This document shows, piece after piece, positions 57,166 through 64,000 of a stretch of DNA of 64,000 bases (position 1 is its first letter; every line of letters starts with the position of its first letter). The stretch is taken from NCBI GenBank assembly GCA_023213395.1, contig CM041465.1, positions 47,685,741 to 47,749,740 of the forward strand, read 5' to 3'. The position numbers and the translations under genes were made by a program. Below the pieces are notes generated by a model that saw only the letters and a program-made list of their open reading frames with translations, was not told the origin of the DNA and did no database searches. Source of the DNA: Cycas panzhihuaensis. Taxonomy: Eukaryota > Cycadophyta.

Positions 57166-58246
57166 TGACGTTGTGTGCGACAGCATGAGACAAACCAGAT
57201 CATGTCTCAGGCACATGAAGGAGTAGCAGGTGGCCACATGGCAAAAAATCTTGACGTCGGGATTCTGGTGGCCATCAATGTTCGAAGATGTCAAAAAATG
57301 GGTTCAAGCATGCGACTATTGCCAACGTGTGGGGAAACCTAATCGACAGGATTTCCACCCGTTGCATCCCATACTACCTTTGGCACCATTCGAAAGACGG
57401 GGACTCGACTTTGTGGGGCCAATCAAACTAGCAGCGCAGAGATCAAAAGCTCGATACATTCTGGTGGCAACCGATTATACGACAAAGTGGGTGGAAGCAC
57501 GCGCATTGAGAAAAGCTGATGCAGAAAGCACAACAAGATTTCTGTATGAGGTAATAATCACGTGATTTGGATGCCCTTTGGAGATCGTCAGTGACCAAGG
57601 TGCCCACTTCCTCAACCAAACGATTGAAACATTGACAACTGCCTTCATGATTAGCCATCAGAAATCAACTCCCTACTATCCGAGAGCCAATGGTCAAGCG
57701 GAAAGCTCGAACAAGATAATCAAAAGCATTTCTGAAAGATATGCGACATTGGCGGATCAGTTGGTGAAGTTACCCTCCGTACTATGGGCCTTTCGTATGA
57801 CATACAAAAGATCAGTTGGACAGACCCCATTCCAGCTTGTATATGGCACAGAAGCCATTCTTCCAACCGAGTTCGAGATACCCAGCTTACGAGTGGCAAT
57901 ACAATGTCGATTAGACGACCTGTAGTCCTTGGAATGACGACTGGAAGATTTAATACGGTTGGAAGAGACACGGCACCTAGCAAACTGGTTGCAACATAAA
58001 GAAAAGCGGCGACAAAAAGCATGGCATGACCTCCATCTGCGGAAACCACAATTCAGCGAAGGTGATCAAGTATTGTTGTACGACAGCAAATTCAAAACGC
58101 ACCCCGGGAAACTCAAGATGCGGTGGTTGGGACCATACATCGCGGAAAGAATTTTTGAGAACAGATCGGTGCAGCTTCGAGAAATCGATGGACCTCTGCT
58201 ACCAACACGGGTAAATGGTAGCAGACTCAAGCCTTACATTGAGTAG
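57166..58246 (+). pseudogene. E integrase
   Basis: The zinc-binding part ([11 protein letters not shown], then after a frameshift near 57240 [13 protein letters not shown]) gives the HHCC set. The core has [41 protein letters not shown] and NGQAESSNKIIKSISERY, so the D, D and E catalytic residues are kept. A TGA at 57563 replaces Arg. The C-terminal part (57959-58246) shows KRRQKAWHDLHLR, GDQVLLYDSKFKTHPGKLKM, RWLGPYIAERIFENRSVQL: the GPY/F-type module. It ends with a stop at 58244, with no chromodomain. Lesions: one frameshift at the zinc site, two stops. Confidence 0.93.
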
Positions 58247-58542
58247 CCAGTTTACTACCAGGATCAGCTGGATGTACCATAGCGTATTGCATGATGTTGA
58301 GACAATCAACTGCCTTGATACCGAGCCATGATCCAGTTTGGTATGGATATAAAAATAGAAAAAAAAAATTAGAAAAAAAAAATAATAATAATCATAACTC
58401 ATTACTGATATAAGTAACAGCAGAATAATCTGAGAAAAGTCAGAGGAAAATTCATCAGCATACAAGCAAATTACAGTGTACATACCGAAAAAGGTATGTT
58501 ACTGTGCTGTCTGATTAAAACAGTGATAAAAGTGGAAAATGC

Positions 58543-58870
58543 ACTATACGTACCAAAGGAATTCACTAAAATACGCATAGTTAAAAAAGTGACTCAGGAT
58601 TACATTATACGTACTTGAAAAGTACGTAGACAAGTACGCATAGTATAAATAACTTTAAATGGCTCAATTACATTATACGTACCTAAAAAGTATGCAGACA
58701 AGTACGCACAGTGCAAAGGAGTATAAGTTAAAATTTTGCATTATACGTACCAACGGCACGAATCTGCACGCACCGTAAAAGATACTTAAGTGACTATTTA
58801 CATTATACGTACCAAAGAAAGTACGCAATCGAGTACGCATAATGAAAACCTTTAACATTATACGTACCAT
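58543..58870 (+). repeat. Periodic hairpin array in E 3' region
   Basis: (C)ATTATACGTACC or a close variant recurs at 58543, 58603, 58671, 58739, 58801 and 58855 (steps of 60, 68, 68, 62 and 54 bases). Most units also contain GTACGCATA, which is nearly the reverse complement of the opening word, so each unit can fold into a stem with a 20-35 base loop. Related words (GTACATACCG ... GGTATGTTAC) extend left to about 58476. The same GTACGCAT core is scattered through the LTRs. Confidence 0.88.
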
Positions 58871-59086
58871 GGGCACGTATAAGATAAAATACACAAAACG
58901 ACAAATCATTACGTACCTGCGAATATTCTCGTGCGATACGCAGTTTTAACGGACTACCAAGACGCAAGGATTTGCTCTGCACGCATCACGGTCGCAAAAG
59001 CTGAAACGACAAGCATTCTACGATGCGTACGTGCGGTTCTCTACTGCACGCTTTAGTTTCTTTCTTACCTTTGGAAATCCACAGCC

Positions 59087-59713
59087 ATGATGAGGACAGC
59101 AGGGTGCCAAGAGGCCTACATTCCCAAACTCAAACAGGACCTCCAAGCTCTACTAGCTGCATTTCAGGCGAAGGTTAAGCAGGCAGGCTAGAAGGACTAC
59201 ATTTTTTGTAACCCTATGTATTATGACCCGGAATTAATGGACCAAATCCTAATGGCCCTAAAAATAAACAACAGTAAGGTCAAGATGGACGCAGATATAG
59301 TCCATACCATCACTGGACTTCCCAAGGAGGGAGAGGTTCCATTGGGAATAAAAAGGTCGGAGGTTGACAGGGAAATGTGGCTGAGGGAATTATGCCAGCC
59401 TAACACTCAAATAATGTCCGGTGGAATCATGGTAGCTGACATCATAGACGACAGACTACATTGGGTGGCCAAAGTTATTAATTCCAGGTTTTTGTCAAAA
59501 AGAAAGTATACCTACATCGAGGGAGGCATGATGCAGGTATTATTAAAAATCAGGGATGGAGAAAGAATGAATTGGTCGAAATTTTTAGCAGAGAACATGA
59601 GACAACAATTGCAGGAAATCCGGACACATCCATTCCGCCATCCTTCATTGCTTTTGGCAATGTTATTTTACCAATGTCCCAAGTTCGTTGACTGTAACTA
59701 CCATTTCTCCTGA
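59087..59713 (+). pseudogene. Accessory sense ORF of Gypsy E, after integrase
   Basis: The ATG at 59087 opens MMRTAGCQEAYIPKLKQDLQ, AALLAAFQ-type helix, a TAG at 59189 (where W is likely), then MYYDPELMDQILMALKIN, MWLRELCQPNTQIMSGGIMV, WVAKVINSRFLSKRKYTYIE, MMQVLLKIRDGERMNW and HPSLLLAMLFYQCPKF, ending TGA at 59711. About 208 residues with one stop. The W-x-F-x-S-x-L-x(n)-R-Y-x(n)-LL-x-I-x-G-x-x-x-N-W layout resembles the putative plant transposon protein domain (Transposase_32, PF20167-like) found in gag regions of plant retroelements, but this is from memory and tentative. No signal peptide or membrane helix, so it is not env-like. Confidence 0.6.
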
Positions 59714-60246
59714 ACTAATCATCAAACAAAGGTAGCAGAGTTCCCGGACAACAACAAGCATGGAAGCCAAACAATGAGTTCGTAAGCAAATGTAGAAGGT
59801 GCTTACACAGTTACAAAACGCTAGAACACCTATTCCTCATCTGACAAAGCAAGTTGCTCATCGTCATGAAGAGGAAGAAAGGGAGGAGGAAAGCGTAAGA
59901 AGAAGAGGAGGAAGAGGCGTAATCATCCAGGAAGAATGGGAAGACTTCCAGTGGCAGAGGTCTGAGAGCCCTCGGCACCTCCTACACCACACAGGATAAA
60001 GCGGGACCGATCATTCAGATGATTCGTGACTTGGAGGCGGTACAAAGTAGAAAGCAATTCTTCGGGAAAAATAAAGAGAAGGATGCCATCATTGCCACCG
60101 ACACGTATAAACGAGGAAATTTTGGGAGGAGGCCAGGGCGGGACCCGCCTTGAGACAAAGTGGGGGAGGGATACCCCGAAATTTTGATTTTTTGGAGTTT
60201 TGTTGAGCAAGGATGCTCAAACCCATAACTGTTGACCCAGGATAGA
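59714..60246 (+). other. E 3' internal region
   Basis: Open stretch 59799-59999 is Glu/Arg-rich (HEEEEREEESVRRRGGRG) and may be the frameshifted tail of the accessory ORF. A purine run AAAGTGGGGGAGGGA at about 60158-60172 looks like a polypurine tract but lies 75 bases before the LTR; AGGATAGA at 60240-60246 directly abuts the LTR. Confidence 0.55.
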
Positions 60247-61048
60247 TGTTGGAGTCAAAAGTGACCCAATGGTTGTGTGAGGACCAGAGGTAGGTCAGAT
60301 AACCGGAGTTGTGCAGTCGGACCGCATGCAGGTACACACGAGGCAAAATGACAGAAAAACAAGCATTCTGGGTACGTATGATGTGCATACCGAACAGGCA
60401 CGCATGACAGAACATACCAAAGTGAGCGGAACCAAGCGACGGTGGTACACACGACTCCAAGGGACCAGTGAAGACCTGTGGAGGTGCCAGACGTACGTAC
60501 AGACCTAAAGGATTAATTAATTAAGGCCAAACAAAGTGACTAAGTGAAGAGGTACGCATGACTGAAGGGGTACAATTATGACAGGCAGTCATAACCCTTC
60601 AGCCAAAAGGTACCAAAGATGAGTACTTAGCAGTACGCATGATACACCTGGATAGGGTGAGAGCCGGATAGCGCGGGTACACAAGGGTGCGTAAGACGAC
60701 GCATGGCACTATTTGGAGCATTAGTGTATGATAAGTACCATCCGGTACACATTATTGTAGAAAAGGCGTATCTTCTTTGGAATGCTCAAGAATGCATTCC
60801 GACCTCCGTGTAAATGAACTGTTGAATTAATAAAAGGAAGAGTTACGTGGAAATTGGTGTATTCTTGGTGTTGTGATGATGATTTCTTTGAGTATGTATT
60901 GATTTACATCGCTATGTACCATTCTGTGAATTATATATGGAATGTATGTGAATGACCATGTTGACAGTATCCTGAAACTAGACTATAGCGCTGTGTAACC
61001 TTGACAAGTGCATTAATTCCACAAGGGTGTGGAATCTCCCAGTCAACA
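60247..61048 (+). repeat. E 3' LTR
   Basis: 802 bp, partner of 51066-51887 with small deletions and substitutions, including several changed TACGCA motifs. Same TGTTGGAGTC start and CAGTCAACA end; followed by ATAAT. Confidence 0.95.
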
Positions 61049-61210
61049 ATAATACTAAGTAAATTTGGGATTTATTCCCCTTCCCTCAAGGGGTTAAAGG
61101 TTGGAATATTTGTTAGGAAGGAGTAATAGCCCATTTAACCTCATTTTTAAGTGGGTTTGGCAAGAAAGTTATTACAATTAGTGTTGAAAACAATGTTTAA
61201 CTACTTTATA
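61049..61210 (+). pseudogene. LINE-B continuation after Gypsy E
   Basis: Across the insertion, NYLLR-type text before E joins to IWDLFPFPQGVKGWN and HLTSFLSGFGKKVI after it, the endonuclease-to-RT linker style of an L1 (F-x-x-x-WW-x). It fades into AT-rich sequence by about 61210; no RT motif was found further on, so the LINE is truncated or too decayed. Confidence 0.45.
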
Positions 61211-64000
61211 TAAAGTTATATCAAGCAATGTTTAGTCCTCACACTCCCTCATTATGTCTCATTATTAAATTATGAGCACTATTAAGGTATATACATGTGC
61301 TCACTTATTCATATAAGGTTTGATTGGTGGACTTAGAGGCTTTCTCATATAATTGGTTAGACATACGGTCAAGTGGTCTTATAAATATGTACATTCATCT
61401 AATGTGATACTTTGAAGGGTGATTATTCTTCTCCCATATCATTATATCTTTATTATATACATATTTTATCTTATTATGCTTTCATGTTGATCTTATATTA
61501 ACCTCATTATTTGTCCATACTTTTTATTCTTCTAATGTTGTGATCCTCTTGCATATCATAGTATTTTTTCATTCCATCTTTTGGTATCAAAGCCACATGG
61601 TATAAATCCTTAGAATATTTTTACAAATTGTTAGAGTAGGTTGTGTGATTTTGGGATATATTAGAGTTATTACATTATAAAGCCATTTTAAGAGTAGGTT
61701 TATTTATTATGAAAATTTAGAATTGATGATGAGATATTAAAGAGAATATTTTTAAGAACAAAAACTAGCTTTGATTTATTACCAAATGTGATTGAATTAA
61801 GGGCTTAACTGATAAGATATTAGTGAGATTTATTATTATATTTAATGTGGATAATTTATTATGCATGTGGTGCTTATAAATTATGTGTAAGATTTTTAAA
61901 GTTGAGTCTACAATGTATGAAAGAGATTGCTACTACCAGAGTTCACTTATATAGGTGGTACACCCTCTAAATATAGATGAGAGTTATTATAAGTAGCATA
62001 ATTAGTTATAGATAGGATGCCTATTTTGATTTTGACTTATGGAGGTTGTTGCAAGCATCCCAATGAGGATTCACTACCATTAGACATTTAATTTCCTTAG
62101 GTTTTTAATCAAATATTATTCACCATTAATTATTTTTAAATGATGATTTTGAAAGAAATTTACAAAGTTTAATGGGCATGACATTAAGTAATTTATGAAA
62201 TTATTGCAAGAATATTTATAAGAAAAAAAAAACCATTTATTTATATGTTGATCTTTGTAGAGAAGAGATTTTATGTGAAATAACAACCATGCAAAATGAC
62301 AAAACTTGCCCATAGAGCCTATAAAACCCTTCCAATATTTTTTTGGCTATCTTTTTAATGTAAAAAATTAAGTTTTCTAATTTTTTTTTAAAGAATGAGG
62401 GTTATATTGCTTTATTATTTCATTGCCAACACAAATTAAAAGGGCATTTTTTAATGTTTTCTTTATGACTTAGGTCTATATAAGAATTTTGGAGATGCTG
62501 ATATGCTATAGACAACTTAGATTTGTAATTTTTTGATTTAATTATGATCATAATGAAATAAAATAATAACTAAATCACCATTAGCATTTTGAGTGACTTT
62601 ATAAGGTTGAAACCTTTTTCTTTTTTTTCATTTTTATCGAACTTTAAGGTTGTATGAATATTCTCGATGGTTTGTGATACTAAAATTTCCTTTGATCTAT
62701 ATTTTATTTAATAAAAATGTTATTGAGAAATGAGTATTTTAATTGTCAAAGCCCTTATAGTCACACACAAGCCCTACGGCAAAATTTTGGGAGAAAATTT
62801 TTCATTTCTAATGTTTAATCATTAATTAAATTATATTTGATATCCTTTCATGTCTGCCCAACTCCCTAACTTATTTTAAATGGTCATATGGAGATTTTAG
62901 CATGATTGACAGCTAAACCAAAAAGTAGCTTAATGATTTTTTAACTTAATTTTATTTTTTCATGACAGGCAACCAATTTTTTTAGTATATCTAGAACATA
63001 TAAACTCAAGATTTTATTATGTCTGAGGTGTTGACAAGTAGATTTAGACACAGACAAGTTAATTGGTAGTAAGACATACTTTGATGATGTATTGATATAG
63101 ATTTTAATGGTTGAAGGTAATGTATTGAGATATGGCATAGTTACAAGGTCTTGTTTTGGGTAAATTTTAGCATTTTTTTGGTATTTTTTTTTATATGTTA
63201 AAAGGTTCTTAGTTGCACAATAATGAATTTGGTTAGTTGTTTGGTGAAAGAATTAAAAAGGAGAAGCTCCATAATTTAATTTTTATTCATTTATGATTTT
63301 TCTAAAAGTTATTTAAAAAAAGGAGAAAGAAAATGTTATTTTGCTTTGATATTAAAAACTTCTTTTTTATGGGGGGGAGAATATAAATGGTGTTTGTTAG
63401 AATGATGAAGTTGATTATTATTATAATATTAAATTCCCAAGAGGGTAAAGTTGAGATGTTATTGATGTTTGATCACCTTTTTTAATGATTTGGCCATGTC
63501 TAGGCCTTTTTTTAAATCACTTGTTGCTAATGATGGAGTTTGTTAATGTTGAAGTTGCTTTATTTTATGCCATGAAGAGTAACTTCTAAGTAAAAGTTGT
63601 ATGTTAGTATGAGCCAATATAGGATATGTGGCATATAGTATTTTGGGTTACTCTTCTCTCTCCATGTATAATTGCTTGCTAGCCAAGTAGTTCAACTTGG
63701 TCCAAGAGTTAGTTGTTTAATGTCGATCAATTAGTGAACCACATATCTAAAACACATCCTAGTAAACCAACAACTACAACAACTAATTACCCATATAGAT
63801 TGGTAGATGGTGGTTATTTCATATGGACATCAGTTATCTTTTAGATTGAAGTTTATTTAATGGAAGACTTTATGGTTGTGTTTGTAGCTTTCCACATAAT
63901 GGGGATTGTTCATATATGGATGAGTATTATTTTAGGACTTGAATGTATTTTTGGCAGTGATTTGAAGACAAAGACTTCCAACTATCTTTTAAAGATGAAG
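61211..64000. other. AT-rich region with possible old Copia relic
   Basis: TGGTATCAAAGCC at 61582-61594 is a Copia-type primer-binding site on the plus strand, preceded by LTR-like AT-rich sequence ending TTCATTCCA. About 600 bases on, near 62160-62230, the plus strand reads FNGHDIK, stop, FMKLLQEYL, resembling the start of a Copia gag. Near 63370, GGGGGGGAGAATATAAATGG followed by TGTTAGAATG resembles a polypurine tract and LTR start. I could not align the two LTR candidates, so this is a suggestion. Otherwise nothing is recognised. Confidence 0.3.

Larger units (their letters stand above)
51066..61048 (+). mobile_element. Ty3/Gypsy retrotransposon E, inserted in LINE-B
   Basis: 9983 bp, LTRs of 822 and 802 bp, with a perfect target-site duplication ATAAT (51061-51065 and 61049-61053). 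Order protease-RT-RNase H-integrase is the Gypsy order. The integrase ends with a GPY-type module and no chromodomain, and the primer site is tRNA-Asp-like, both pointing to the non-chromovirus (Tat/Athila-like) side. Extra features: a second gag-like domain in pol, a tandem hairpin array, and an accessory sense ORF before the 3' LTR. It has fewer stops than the Copia elements. Confidence 0.95.

Noticed and set aside
58476-58920. CRISPR-like repeat array
   Set aside because: Spacing is irregular, the repeats diverge, no cas genes are present and the context is a plant Gypsy element.
59087-59713. Envelope-like protein of a retrovirus-type Gypsy
   Set aside because: No signal peptide, membrane helix or cysteine-rich ectodomain; the protein looks soluble.
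1-64000. Frequent TAG, TGA and TAA inside otherwise good coding sequence, suggesting a changed genetic code
   Set aside because: All three stops occur, at codons one transition away from W, R or Q, together with frameshifts and lost catalytic residues. This is ordinary transposon decay, not reassignment.
1-64000. tRNA or rRNA genes
   Set aside because: No cloverleaf or rRNA-like sequence was seen; tRNA-related matches are only primer-binding sites of retrotransposons.

Overview
The window is eukaryotic, AT-rich, repeat-dominated DNA from a seed plant with a large genome. A gymnosperm is my best guess, from the density of old, heavily decayed, nested Ty1/Copia and Ty3/Gypsy elements; nothing in the sequence names the species. 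I found no intact host gene. Almost every recognisable coding stretch belongs to a retrotransposon, and nearly all carry stops and frameshifts. The one piece of a cellular gene is a short UDP-glycosyltransferase fragment trapped inside a small insertion.

Layout. 1-4349: Copia element A1 on the minus strand, cut by the window edge. 4350-7033: AT-rich spacer with one candidate LTR relic. 7034-10290: internally deleted Copia F (+), TSD AAAGT. About 10541-13420: an unidentified decayed protein-coding tract (+). 14884-27349: a plant L1-type LINE (LINE-A, +) whose ORF1 is split by a 506-bp insertion carrying the UGT fragment, and whose ORF2 is split by Copia A2 (20210-25492, +, same family as A1). 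29085-29579: two abutting LTR-like pieces. 29580-49588: a three-level nest. Copia B (minus, TSD ATTTG) contains Copia C (33288-45964, +, TSD TCTAC), which contains Copia D (37492-45090, minus, TSD AGCAA). 50243-51065 and 61049-61210: a decayed LINE endonuclease region (LINE-B) split by Gypsy E (51066-61048, +, TSD ATAAT). 61211-64000: AT-rich DNA with a possible old Copia primer-binding site.

Nesting gives relative ages: D is younger than C, and C is younger than B; A2 is younger than LINE-A; E is younger than LINE-B. Each complete LTR element encodes gag, protease, integrase, RT and RNase H in the order expected of its superfamily, or is a deletion derivative. Copia elements prime on a tRNA-Met-type site (TGGTATCAGAGC or decayed forms). 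Gypsy E has a tRNA-Asp-like site.

Most unusual observations: (i) the gene-fragment-carrying insertion in the LINE, whose removal restores the ORF1 frame exactly at a TTCAG duplication; (ii) in-frame stops shared at the same sites by Copia copies A1 and A2; (iii) in Gypsy E, a second gag-like domain between protease and RT, an extra sense ORF after integrase, and a 54-68 bp periodic array of hairpin-forming TACGTAC motifs related to motifs in its LTR; (iv) an unidentified decayed coding tract at 10.5-13.4 kb.
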